DNA of 64,000 nucleotides from Pandoraea aquatica (GTDB taxonomy: Bacteria > Pseudomonadota > Gammaproteobacteria > Burkholderiales > Burkholderiaceae), in the NCBI RefSeq assembly GCF_902459565.1, contig NZ_CABPSN010000007.1, positions 1-64,000 of the forward strand. Reading direction: 5' to 3'. This document shows, one piece after another, positions 36,081 to 44,078 of this stretch. The position numbers were made by a program, and so were the translations under genes. Numbering within the stretch: position 1 is the stretch's first letter; each line of letters begins with the position of its first letter. The notes beneath the pieces were generated by a model, which saw nothing but the letters and a program-made list of their open reading frames with translations, was not told the DNA's origin and ran no database searches.

Positions 36081-36650
36081 GTGATCAGCGCTCACGCACG
36101 CGACAGTTTCGAACGCATCCTTCACAAGGCGGCACGCACTCGGCTGGCCCGCTCGGCCGACGCACCGTGCGAGATCGCACCGCTCGCCGTGCAGCAGGCC
36201 GACGCGTCGGGCACGACCGCGAGCATCGCGCTGAAGGTGCGCCACACCAACGTGGTCGTGCTCACGATCTCGGGCATCGACTTCCGCATGCTGCTGGTGT
36301 TGCATTTCGACGAAGACGACGCCACCCGCGCGTACTTTGTGGGCGACGATCAGGAGAAGTCGTTTCGCGAAGCCTTCCTCGAAATCAGCAACCTGTGCTG
36401 TGGGGCGATCAACCAGGAGTTGCTGGGCTACTTCCCCGATCTGGGCATGTCCACACCCTACGTGCTCAGCGCGCGCTGCGTGCCTCACCTCATGCAGCTC
36501 AAGCCGAACCATCTGGCGTCGTGGGACATCACGCTCGACGGTTCGGTCAGTCTTGCGGCCACGTTGTGCGTGTGTGCGCATGCACCGCTGGACTTCAACG
36601 CCGATGTCAGTGTGACGCAAGACAGCGGCGGCGAACTGGAATTGTTTTGA
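36081..36650 (+). CDS. CheX/CheC-like phosphatase, first copy
   Basis: This 189-residue cytoplasmic protein carries the CheC/CheX-type active-site pattern: Glu101 and Asn104 in LEISNLCCGAIN, with Pro126 22 residues further. In known CheX/CheC proteins the ExxN pair removes phosphate from CheY-P. The rest of the sequence is poorly conserved, so the family call rests on this motif and on the neighbouring CheY. It starts with GTG at 36081 after AGGCAGG, 23 bases downstream of the mini-MCP gene. Confidence 0.68.
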   Translation: MISAHARDSFERILHKAARTRLARSADAPCEIAPLAVQQADASGTTASIALKVRHTNVVVLTISGIDFRMLLVLHFDEDDATRAYFVGDDQEKSFREAFLEISNLCCGAINQELLGYFPDLGMSTPYVLSARCVPHLMQLKPNHLASWDITLDGSVSLAATLCVCAHAPLDFNADVSVTQDSGGELELF

Positions 36651-36727
36651 CGCGGCTCGTGCACCGGAAATCACTTCAGGTCGCACCCCATCGCCTCTCA
36701 CGAATTACGCTTTAGGAAACCACCACA

Positions 36728-37369
36728 ATGAACCGAAGCACCCCCCGCGAGTCGGTCAGCCAGTTCTTGATCCTCGAAGACAGCGTCGAGCACGAGTACC
36801 CGGACGCGCTGGTCCGCGGCATGATCGACATCACCGACGGCGTGTTCCGTGGCCTGTTCGGCGACGTCGACGTGACCTGCGATTCGCCCAGCGTGGTGCG
36901 CGACCGCATCATCTTCGGCGAAGTGTTCAGCCTGATCCCGCTCGAGAGCGCCTGGTGCCGTGGCTACATGATGATGCAGGCCGAGCAGGTGCCGTTCATG
37001 CAACTGCTGGAGCACACCGGCCGCTGCGAAGGGCAGGCAGGCTTTCGCGAACTCAACGGCATGCTGGGCGAACTGACGAACCTCGTCTGGGGCGCGTTCA
37101 AGAACCGCTACATGGGCGATCCGCTCGCCGTGGACCGCACGCAGGTGCAAGTGCCGCTGCTGATCAACCACAAGCAGAAGTACATCACCTTCGGCACCGA
37201 TAACCCACAGCTGTGTTTCGTCTACCGCCTGACCGATCCGGTCAACGGTCAGATCGTCACGCTGCACCAGCACTTTGTATTCAGCCTGAACTGGTCGCCC
37301 GAAGCGTTTCGCGAGGCGGCACAGGGCGCGGCCGAGCCCGTCGAGACCGGGGCGCTGGAAATGTTCTGA
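36728..37369 (+). CDS. CheX/CheC-like phosphatase, second copy
   Basis: This 213-residue protein also has an ExxN pattern (Glu115, Asn118 in LGELTNLVWGAFKN). It is clearly diverged from the first copy but shares size, motif and the C-terminal ending (LELF / LEMF). Two such proteins side by side could form a heterodimer or have separate roles. Function is inferred from the motif and the adjacent cheY. It lies 78 bases after the first copy. Confidence 0.65.
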   Translation: MNRSTPRESVSQFLILEDSVEHEYPDALVRGMIDITDGVFRGLFGDVDVTCDSPSVVRDRIIFGEVFSLIPLESAWCRGYMMMQAEQVPFMQLLEHTGRCEGQAGFRELNGMLGELTNLVWGAFKNRYMGDPLAVDRTQVQVPLLINHKQKYITFGTDNPQLCFVYRLTDPVNGQIVTLHQHFVFSLNWSPEAFREAAQGAAEPVETGALEMF

Positions 37370-37417
37370 GATCCCGGCTCGTCAATCCACTCTCTCTTAC
37401 ACACAAAGGACAACACC

Positions 37418-37783
37418 ATGTCGAAGATTCTCGTGGTCGACGATTCGAGCACCGTGCGCGACGAAGTCGCCGGTTTCCTGCGCAAGAACGGCCTGGACGT
37501 GGACACTGCCGTCGACGGCAAGGATGGTCTCGCCAAGATCAAGGCCAGCCCGGGCGTGCGTCTCGTCATCAGCGACGTGAACATGCCGAACATGGACGGC
37601 CTGACGATGGTCGAGAAGATTCGCGGCGAACTCGCGAACGCGTCCGTCAATGTCGTGATGCTGACCACCGAAAGCAGCCCTGCCATGAAAGAGCGCGGCA
37701 AGGCCGCCGGCGTGAAGGGCTGGATCGTCAAGCCGTTCAAGGGCGACGCCGTGCTGGAAACGTTCCGCAAGCTCGCCAGCTGA
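37418..37783 (+). CDS. CheY-like single-domain response regulator
   Basis: This 121-residue receiver domain has no output domain. The acidic pair Asp8-Asp9, phosphoacceptor Asp53 (VISDVNMPNMDG), Thr83 and Lys105 (VKPF) are all present. The probable phosphate donor is His459 of the kinase at 32768, and the two CheX-like proteins probably remove the phosphate. It closes the cluster; a hairpin follows at 37788-37818. Confidence 0.92.
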   Translation: MSKILVVDDSSTVRDEVAGFLRKNGLDVDTAVDGKDGLAKIKASPGVRLVISDVNMPNMDGLTMVEKIRGELANASVNVVMLTTESSPAMKERGKAAGVKGWIVKPFKGDAVLETFRKLAS

Positions 37784-37787
37784 TACT

Positions 37788-37818
37788 GGCAAGCCACGTG
37801 CGCACGTGGGCTTGCTGG
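37788..37818. terminator. Hairpin after the cheY-like gene
   Basis: GCAAGCC-ACGTGC (about 37789-37801) pairs with GCACGTGGGCTTGC (37801-37815 region) with one bulged C. It begins within ten bases of the stop codon. No T-tract follows, so it may be a structured 3' end rather than a true intrinsic terminator. A second hairpin (CGCCACCG / CGGTGGCG, 37905-37923) lies further down. Confidence 0.4.
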
Positions 37819-37983
37819 CTGTGCCGAAGGTCTGAGGGGGCTCTCGGCCAGCCACGCACGCCGCGAACGCCGCTCATCGTCGGGATGAATCGCGGGCAGA
37901 CCGTCGCCACCGCCCCGGTGGCGGCGTTACACTGCTGACTTTCCCGCATTACGCGAAAATCTGCGCATTCTCGCTGAGTCATC

Positions 37984-38559
37984 ATGAGCGTCGTACCCTC
38001 GAAGAAGAAGACTGCCGCTGCGGTTGCCGCCAGCGACTCACGTTCGCACGACACGCCGGACAACGTCGCGCTCGCGGCCGATGGCGACGTGGAACCTGCG
38101 GCCTCCACCGACGCGACAGGTGCCGACGCCCGCCCGCGCCGCTCCAAGCTGCGACTGACTTACGTCATCGCCAGTCTCGACCGCTTGCTGCGCCGGCACA
38201 TGTCGGAAGCGCTCGCCCCGCTGGGTCTCACGCTCGCGCAATTCACTGCGCTTTCCGTGCTCGATGCGCGCGGCAAACTCTCCAACGCGCAACTCGCGCA
38301 GCGCTCGTTCATCACACCGCAGTCCGCCAATGAAGTGGTGAGCATCATGGCGTCGCGTCAGTGGATTACCCGCGAACCGGATCCCAATCATGGCCGGATC
38401 GTACTGCTGCAACTGACCGACGAAGGCCGTCGTGTGCTCGCGCAATGCGAAGCCGTCGCCAAGGAAATCGACACGCGCATGCGTGCCGGTGTGGCGCGTG
38501 ACGACGCCGCTGCGGTGCAGCGTCATCTCGAACTGTTCGTGCGCAATCTGCGCGACTGA
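37984..38559 (+). CDS. MarR-family regulator of hydroxycinnamate catabolism
   Basis: This 191-residue protein has a disordered N-terminal tail (about 1-52, Lys/Ala/Asp/Thr-rich) and then a MarR domain: helix-turn-helix KLSNAQLAQRSFITPQSANE and the wing with EPDPNHGRIVLLQLTDEGR. Relatives (FerR, CouR, HcaR types) repress ferulate/coumarate genes and release DNA when hydroxycinnamoyl-CoA binds. It lies beside the MhpT-like carrier and the ech-vdh-fcs genes, and matching palindromes occur before those genes, so it is probably their repressor (inference). The first ATG at 37984 is used; the tail is longer than in most MarR proteins. Confidence 0.85.
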   Translation: MSVVPSKKKTAAAVAASDSRSHDTPDNVALAADGDVEPAASTDATGADARPRRSKLRLTYVIASLDRLLRRHMSEALAPLGLTLAQFTALSVLDARGKLSNAQLAQRSFITPQSANEVVSIMASRQWITREPDPNHGRIVLLQLTDEGRRVLAQCEAVAKEIDTRMRAGVARDDAAAVQRHLELFVRNLRD

Positions 38560-38596
38560 CTCCGGGTTTGTCCCGACCGGACAATGGCTTGTATTG

Positions 38597-38618
38597 TCAG
38601 GTTGCTTGATATTAAATG
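38597..38618. promoter_or_regulatory. Operator-like site 1 (degenerate copy)
   Basis: AGGTTGCTTGATATTAAA at 38599-38616 matches 15 of the 18 bases of the operator-like sequence found before ech (AGGTAACCTGATATTAAA). It lies about 40 bases after the MarR stop codon, so it could be a weak or ancestral MarR site or part of a promoter. Confidence 0.5.
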
Positions 38619-38805
38619 GAGTCCGTCACCCCGGTAGGCATTGTTGTATGCCCACCGGCGGCTAACCGGATCGCGCCCCGTCGGCGGTAGTCTGCCGACG
38701 CCAGATAAGCATGAAGAAAGCGCGCGCGACCGAATCCCAGTGACCCGGTAAGACGAAAGCGATGCAGCGCTCTCGCGGCGTTGTCGCGTCTGTCGTACGT
38801 GCGCC

Positions 38806-38830
38806 TTTAATATCAGGTTACCTGATTAAA
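38806..38830. promoter_or_regulatory. Operator-like site 2, probable MarR operator for the carrier
   Basis: The perfect palindrome ATCAGGT-T-ACCTGAT (38812-38826) lies within TTTAATATCAGGTTACCT (38806-38823), which is the exact reverse complement of the 18 bases before ech at 41561. It is about 90 bases before the MhpT-like carrier start. This is what a MarR dimer would bind. Confidence 0.7.
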
Positions 38831-38917
38831 TGGTTGCGTAATACGCGTTCGTTGCCGATGTCGGTGGACCGTGCGGGGTGGCAACCGACATCCACAAAGA
38901 AGATGACAGGAGACACC

Positions 38918-40183
38918 ATGAAATCGAATCGGGAGGGCGGCGCGCAGGCGTTGCCGTTGGGAGATGAAGGGACCGGCGGGGTTGGCAGTGCGGCGAATTC
39001 CGTCGCGTTGACACTTGCGCTGTGCTTCGCGGTGGCATTGCTCGAAGGTCTCGACTTGCAGTCCGTCGGGGTGGCGGCGCGCGGCATGTCGAAGGAGTTC
39101 GGCCTGAGCGTGGCGCAGATGGGCATTGCGTTCTCGGCGGGCACGTTCGGTCTGTTGCCGGGGGCGATGGTGGGCGGACGCCTGGCCGACAGCATCGGCC
39201 GCAAGCGCGTACTGATGCTGAGTGCTGCGCTGTTCGGCGTGTTGTCGATCGCCACGGCGTTCGTGTCGGACTTCTGGATGCTGGTGATCGTGCGCATGCT
39301 CACGGGCGTTGGGTTGGGCGGCGCGATGCCGAACCTCATTGCACTGTCGTCGGAAGCGGTGGCACCGCGTCTGCGCGGCACGGCCGTGAGCATCATGTAT
39401 TGCGGCATTCCGCTCGGTGGCGGCATCGCGGCGACCATTGGCATGCTGGCGGTGAGCGATGCCGACTGGCGGCACATCTTCTACGTGGGCGGTCTGGGCC
39501 CGATCCTGCTGCTGCCGTTGCTTGCCTGGTTCCTGCCGGAGTCGCGAGCATTTGCGGCAGCGACGTCGCAAGGGCAACGCGCTACACCCGCGCCGATGAC
39601 GTCGGTGCTGTTCTCGGAAGGGCGCGGCCTCTCGACGGTGCAGCTCTGGCTGTCCTACTTCTGCACGCTGATCGTGCTGTATTTCCTGCTCAACTGGCTG
39701 CCGTCGCTGATGGGATCGCGCGGACTTGCGCGTGGCGAAATCGGCTGGGTGCAGATTCTCTTCAACGTGGGGAGCGCCGTCGGCGTGCTGGGGCTGGGTT
39801 ATCTCATGGACCGCGCGCGCATGTCGTTCGTGATCGGGGGCATGTATCTCGGCATGATCGCGTCGCTTGTCGGTCTGGCCGCCGCACATGGGTTCGGTGT
39901 GCTTGCCGCGGCGGCGTTCTTCGCAGGCATGTTCATCATCGGCGGCCAGTCGGTGCTCTATGCGCTCGCTGCGGCTTATTACCCGACAGCCATGCGTGGC
40001 ACCGGCGTGGGCGCAGCGGTCGCCATCGGACGCATCGGTTCTGTGGTCGGCCCGCTCGCCGCCGGCATGTTGCTCGCCGTGGGCAGCAGCGCAGCCGTGG
40101 TGATCGGCGCAAGCATTCCCGTGACCATCGTCGCCGCACTTGCGGCACTCACGCTGATCCGTCGTCCCCGCGCGGCCGACTGA
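38918..40183 (+). CDS. MFS aromatic acid transporter, MhpT-like
   Basis: This 421-residue carrier has about 12 helices. Its signature EGLDLQSVGVAARG in the first helix, LADSIGRKRVL after helix 2 and VLYALAAAYYPTAMRGTGVG recall E. coli MhpT, the 3-(3-hydroxyphenyl)propionate importer. With ferulate/coumarate genes downstream, uptake of a hydroxycinnamate is the best guess. The ATG at 38918 follows AGGAGA at ideal spacing; the open frame upstream runs through the operator and is not coding. A porin gene follows, so both outer and inner membrane entry routes are beside the catabolic genes. Confidence 0.88.
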   Translation: MKSNREGGAQALPLGDEGTGGVGSAANSVALTLALCFAVALLEGLDLQSVGVAARGMSKEFGLSVAQMGIAFSAGTFGLLPGAMVGGRLADSIGRKRVLMLSAALFGVLSIATAFVSDFWMLVIVRMLTGVGLGGAMPNLIALSSEAVAPRLRGTAVSIMYCGIPLGGGIAATIGMLAVSDADWRHIFYVGGLGPILLLPLLAWFLPESRAFAAATSQGQRATPAPMTSVLFSEGRGLSTVQLWLSYFCTLIVLYFLLNWLPSLMGSRGLARGEIGWVQILFNVGSAVGVLGLGYLMDRARMSFVIGGMYLGMIASLVGLAAAHGFGVLAAAAFFAGMFIIGGQSVLYALAAAYYPTAMRGTGVGAAVAIGRIGSVVGPLAAGMLLAVGSSAAVVIGASIPVTIVAALAALTLIRRPRAAD

Positions 40184-40347
40184 GTTCGCTTCACGAGTTG
40201 GCTGGAAAAGTTGACTCGACTCGGCCTCGCTTGTGCGCGACGGACGGCATGCAAAGGCCGCCGTCGCGTTTTTTCTGGGGCATCGCCGGACGCCTCGTCT
40301 GATTCACGTAGCACACACATAACGACATCAATAATTTGGAGACTTTC

Positions 40348-41490
40348 ATGGCTTTTCGCATTTCACGTCACACGCTTGCGCCACTCGCGGCAGTCGCTGC
40401 ATTGGCCGCACCAGCCATCGCGAGCGCGCAGTCAAGCGTCACGCTGTACGGCATCGTCGACACCGGCATCGAGTACGTCTCGCATGCGAGCCCGAATGGC
40501 TCGGTGGTGCGCATGCCGGGCGTGACCGGCGAACTGCCATCGCGCTGGGGCCTGCGAGGGAGCGAAGATCTCGGCGGTGGACTCGCGGCCATCTTCCAGC
40601 TGGAGAGCGGCTTCAACATTCGTGGCGGCGATCTCGGTCAGGGCGGTCGTTTGTTCGGCCGTCAGGCGTTCGTCGGTCTGAAAGGGCCGTACGGCACGCT
40701 GTCGATCGGCCGCCAATACACCATGACGTATTACGCGCTGCTGGGCTCCGACATCTTGGGCCCGGACATCTACGGCATGGGCTCGTTCGACGCCTACATC
40801 CCGAACGCCCGCACCGACAACTCGGTGACGTATCAGGTCGGCTGGCAGGGCCTGACGTTCGGCGCAGGCTATTCCTTCGGCCGCGACTCGGCGGGCACCG
40901 GCAACTCGCCGGGGCAGGGCACTTGCGCGGGGCAAGTGCCGGGGCAGAACGTGCAGTGCCGCGACTGGTCCGTGATGCTCAAGTACGACGCGAGCAACTT
41001 CGGTGTGGCTGCGTCGTATGAAGAACAGCGCGGTGGTACCAACGCCGCCGCCAACTTCTTCGACGGTCAGGCCACGTCCGCCTTCACCAGCAGCGGCGAC
41101 AAGGACACGCGCACAACCCTTGGCGCGTACTACAAGTACGGTGCGTTCAAGGTTGGCGGTGGCTGGCTGGGGCGTCGCGTGTCGACGTCTGCCGTCAACA
41201 CGCATTCGAACCTGTTCTATCTCGGCGCAGCGTACAGCGTGACACCCGCGTGGCTGGTCGACGCCGAGGTCTATCGCATCATCAACAGCGACCACGACAC
41301 GCGCGGCACGATGACCACGCTGCGCGCGACGTACTCGCTCTCCGTGCGCACGGCCGTCTATGCGCAGGCCGCCTATCTCTTCAACAGCGCCCGCGCGGCC
41401 TATTCGGTCAGCGGCGGTGGTGGCGGCACGACGCCCCCCGCAGGCGAGGGTCAAGCGGGCGTCATGCTCGGCATGCGGCATACGTTTTGA
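40348..41490 (+). CDS. Outer membrane porin, Burkholderia type (in hydroxycinnamate cluster)
   Basis: This 380-residue beta-barrel protein has a signal peptide ending at about ASA-QSS, then SVTLYGIVDTGIEYVSHA, RWGLRGSEDLGGGLAAIFQL and GRQAFVGLKGPYGTLSIGRQ. It ends in the terminal Phe (MRHTF) needed for outer membrane assembly. It forms a general or aromatic-acid-preferring pore. TTGGAG lies just before the ATG at 40348. Its place between the MhpT-like carrier and ech suggests a role in uptake of hydroxycinnamates. A nested hairpin follows the stop. Confidence 0.9.
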   Translation: MAFRISRHTLAPLAAVAALAAPAIASAQSSVTLYGIVDTGIEYVSHASPNGSVVRMPGVTGELPSRWGLRGSEDLGGGLAAIFQLESGFNIRGGDLGQGGRLFGRQAFVGLKGPYGTLSIGRQYTMTYYALLGSDILGPDIYGMGSFDAYIPNARTDNSVTYQVGWQGLTFGAGYSFGRDSAGTGNSPGQGTCAGQVPGQNVQCRDWSVMLKYDASNFGVAASYEEQRGGTNAAANFFDGQATSAFTSSGDKDTRTTLGAYYKYGAFKVGGGWLGRRVSTSAVNTHSNLFYLGAAYSVTPAWLVDAEVYRIINSDHDTRGTMTTLRATYSLSVRTAVYAQAAYLFNSARAAYSVSGGGGGTTPPAGEGQAGVMLGMRHTF

Positions 41491-41507
41491 CGTTCTGATG
41501 TTCTGAC

Positions 41508-41552
41508 GAGCGCGGACCGACCTTCAGGGTTTCCCCTGAAGTCGCCGCGCTT
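41508..41552 (+). terminator. Nested hairpin after the porin
   Basis: CTTCAGGG (41522-41529) pairs with CCCTGAAG (41534-41541), enclosed by GCGCGG (41510-41515) pairing with CCGCGC (41545-41550). No long T-run follows, only TTGC. It lies about 20 bases after the porin stop and just before the ech operator, so it probably separates the two transcripts. Confidence 0.55.
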
Positions 41553-41560
41553 GCAATGTA

Positions 41561-41578
41561 AGGTAACCTGATATTAAA
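41561..41578. promoter_or_regulatory. Operator-like site 3, probable MarR operator for ech
   Basis: AGGTAACCTGATATTAAA, 77-94 bases before the ech start, is identical on the opposite strand to 38806-38823 before the carrier gene. The core AGGT-A-ACCT is palindromic. The repetition before both transcription units argues for shared control by the MarR protein at 37984. Confidence 0.7.
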
Positions 41579-41654
41579 TTGTGTCTGTCGGCAACGCCGC
41601 GCACCACTTCCGGCGCGCGGTCGGGTTGCCCCGGACATTTGGGAATTGCGCAAA

Positions 41655-42485
41655 ATGAATGCATACGAAGGACGCTGGAAGACGGTCGACGTGAAGGTCG
41701 AGGGTGGCATTGGCTGGGTGACGTTCAATCGTCCGGAGAAGCGCAACGCCATGAGCCCGACGTTGAACACTGAGATGAATCAGGTGCTCGACGCACTCGA
41801 ACTCGATAGCGACGCGCGTGTCGTCGTGTTGACGGGCGCAGGTGCCGCGTGGACGGCTGGCATGGACCTGAAGGAGTACTTCCGCGAGATCGATGGCGGC
41901 CCGGAAATCGTGCAGGAGCGCATTCGCCGCGACGCCTCGGACTGGCAATGGCGTCGTCTGCGCATGTACGCCAAGCCGACCATCGCGATGGTCAACGGCT
42001 GGTGCTTCGGCGGTGGCTTCTCGCCGCTGGTGGCCTGCGATCTGGCGATTGCCGCCGACGACGCCGCGTTCGGCCTGTCGGAAATCAACTGGGGCATTCC
42101 GCCGGGCAATCTGGTGAGCAAAGCCATGGCCGACACCGTGGGCCATCGTCGCGCGTTGCACTACATCATGACGGGCGACACGTTCACCGGCCGCGAAGCG
42201 GCCGACATGGGCCTCGTCAATCAGAGCGTGCCGCTCACTGAGCTGCGCGACGCTACGCTGGCGCTCGCCGCCAAGCTGCTCGAAAAGAACCCTGTGGTGC
42301 TGCGCGCGGCGAAGCACGGCTTCAAGCGTTCGCGCGAACTCACGTGGGAGCAGTGCGAGGACTACCTGTACGCCAAGCTCGATCAGGCGCAACTGCGCGA
42401 TCCGGAGCATGGCCGCGAACAGGGCCTGAAGCAGTTCCTCGACGACAAGTCGATCAAGCCGGGCCTGCAAGCCTACAAGCGTTGA
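41655..42485 (+). CDS. ech: Hydroxycinnamoyl-CoA hydratase-lyase
   Basis: This 276-residue crotonase-fold enzyme hydrates feruloyl-, p-coumaroyl- or caffeoyl-CoA and splits it to vanillin, 4-hydroxybenzaldehyde or protocatechualdehyde plus acetyl-CoA. The sequence closely follows Pseudomonas fluorescens HCHL. Ser123, Glu143 and Tyr239, named for that enzyme, all fall at the same residue numbers here (GFSP, LSEINWG, DYLYAKLD). The hallmark AWTAGMDLKEYFRE and the C-terminus DDKSIKPGLQAYKR are present. The start is the ATG at 41655. It opens the ech-vdh-fcs-acd-amidohydrolase operon, as in P. putida. Confidence 0.97.
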   Translation: MNAYEGRWKTVDVKVEGGIGWVTFNRPEKRNAMSPTLNTEMNQVLDALELDSDARVVVLTGAGAAWTAGMDLKEYFREIDGGPEIVQERIRRDASDWQWRRLRMYAKPTIAMVNGWCFGGGFSPLVACDLAIAADDAAFGLSEINWGIPPGNLVSKAMADTVGHRRALHYIMTGDTFTGREAADMGLVNQSVPLTELRDATLALAAKLLEKNPVVLRAAKHGFKRSRELTWEQCEDYLYAKLDQAQLRDPEHGREQGLKQFLDDKSIKPGLQAYKR

Positions 42486-42503
42486 ACACTGAGGACGACT
42501 GCG

Positions 42504-43955
42504 ATGCATGAAGTGCAGATGCTGATTGGCGGCCAGTGGCGCGGCGCGCAAGGCGGGGCGACGTTCGAGCGCATCGACCCGGTCACGGGCGACGTGGCGA
42601 CGCGCGCCCCGGCGGCCACGCTGGCCGATGCCGACGCGGCTGTCGATGCCGCTCAGGCCGCGTTCCCCGCGTGGGCGGCGCTTTCCCCCACGGCGCGTCG
42701 TCAGCGTCTGCTCGCCGCGGCCGAGCGCATGGACGCCCGCGCGGCGGAGTTCATCGCGATTGGTGCCGCCGAGACCGGCGCGATGGCGAACTGGTATGGC
42801 TTCAACGTCATGCTCGCCGCCAACATGCTGCGCGAAGCGGCGGCGATGACGACGCAGATCGACGGCAGCGTCATTCCGAGCGATGTGCCCGGAAGTCTCG
42901 CCATGGCTGTGCGCTCGCCGGTGGGCGTGGTGTTGGGCATCGCGCCGTGGAATGCGCCGGTGATTCTGGCGACGCGCGCGCTCGCCATGCCGCTTGCGTG
43001 CGGCAATACCGTGGTGCTCAAGGCGTCGGAGCAGTGTCCCGGCGTGCATGCGCTGATCGGCGCGTGTCTGCATGAAGCAGGTCTTGGCGATGGCGTGGTC
43101 AACGTCGTGACGAATGCACCGCAGGACGCAGGCGACATCGTGGCGCGTCTGATTGCGAATCCGGTGGTGCGTCGCGTGAACTTCACCGGTTCGACGCACG
43201 TCGGCCGCATCATCGCGCGGCTGGCGGCCGAGCATCTCAAGCCTGCACTGCTGGAGCTGGGCGGCAAGGCCCCGGTGCTGGTGCTGGACGACGCCGACCT
43301 CGATGCCGCCGTCGATGGCATCGCCTTCGGGGCGTTCTTCAATCAAGGGCAGATCTGCATGTCGACGGAGCGCGTGATCGTCGATGCACGTATCGCCGAC
43401 GCGTTCGTGGAAAAGTTGACGGCGAAGGCGGCGAAGCTGCACGCGGGTTCACCGACGTCGCCCGACAGCGTGCTCGGCGCGATGGTGAGCGCGCAGGCGG
43501 CATCGCGCGTCGCGGCGTTGGTCGAGGATGCACGTGAGCACGGTGCGCGTCTGCCGCTGGGGTGCCGTGTCGACGGCGCGATCATGCAGGCGACGATTGT
43601 CGACGGCGTGACGTCTGCGATGCGCCTGTATCGCGAGGAGTCGTTCGGCCCTGTCGTGACGATTCAGCGCGTGAGCGGCGACGACGAAGCGGTGCGCGTG
43701 GCGAACGATAGCGAGTTCGGCCTGTCGGCGGCGATTTTCAGTCGCGACGTATCGCGCGCGCTGCAACTGGCCAAACGCATCGAATCGGGCATCTGCCACA
43801 TCAATGGCCCCACAGTGCACGACGAGGCGCAGATGCCGTTCGGCGGTGTGAAGGCGAGCGGCTACGGACGTTTCGGTAGTAAGGCTTCCATCGGCGAATT
43901 CACGGAGCTGCGCTGGATCACCGTGCAGACGACACCGCGTCACTACCCGATCTGA
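42504..43955 (+). CDS. vdh: Vanillin / hydroxybenzaldehyde dehydrogenase
   Basis: This 483-residue NAD(P)-dependent aldehyde dehydrogenase oxidises the aldehyde released by Ech to vanillate or 4-hydroxybenzoate. Catalytic Cys285 (NQGQICMSTERV) and general base Glu251 (LELGGKAP) are present, with NFTGSTHVG of the cofactor site. It matches vanillin dehydrogenases in length and in position between ech and fcs, 18 bases after ech. Confidence 0.94.
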   Translation: MHEVQMLIGGQWRGAQGGATFERIDPVTGDVATRAPAATLADADAAVDAAQAAFPAWAALSPTARRQRLLAAAERMDARAAEFIAIGAAETGAMANWYGFNVMLAANMLREAAAMTTQIDGSVIPSDVPGSLAMAVRSPVGVVLGIAPWNAPVILATRALAMPLACGNTVVLKASEQCPGVHALIGACLHEAGLGDGVVNVVTNAPQDAGDIVARLIANPVVRRVNFTGSTHVGRIIARLAAEHLKPALLELGGKAPVLVLDDADLDAAVDGIAFGAFFNQGQICMSTERVIVDARIADAFVEKLTAKAAKLHAGSPTSPDSVLGAMVSAQAASRVAALVEDAREHGARLPLGCRVDGAIMQATIVDGVTSAMRLYREESFGPVVTIQRVSGDDEAVRVANDSEFGLSAAIFSRDVSRALQLAKRIESGICHINGPTVHDEAQMPFGGVKASGYGRFGSKASIGEFTELRWITVQTTPRHYPI

Positions 43956-44078
43956 TCCCCGCAACGCGGAAGACGACAATGTCCCCGTGCACGAACGCTG
44001 CCCAGAGAACAAAAAGCGCGTCGTGCCGGGTGAATGCATGACCCAGCAGGAGACAGTGTGTTGAATCAAGGCAACAGC

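Larger units (their letters stand above)
38560..38917. promoter_or_regulatory. Control region before the MhpT-like carrier
   Basis: This region of about 360 bases has no recognisable gene. It holds two operator-like sites (38597-38618 and 38806-38830) and a hairpin CGTCGGC...GCCGACG (38679-38700) without a T-tract. A good AGGAGA ribosome site lies just before the carrier start. A 24-codon frame from 38617 has no supporting features. Confidence 0.5.

Noticed and set aside
38762-38917. Extended N-terminus of the MhpT-like carrier
   Set aside because: The extension would be translated through the MarR operator and has no homology to carriers, whereas the ATG at 38918 has an ideal AGGAGA.
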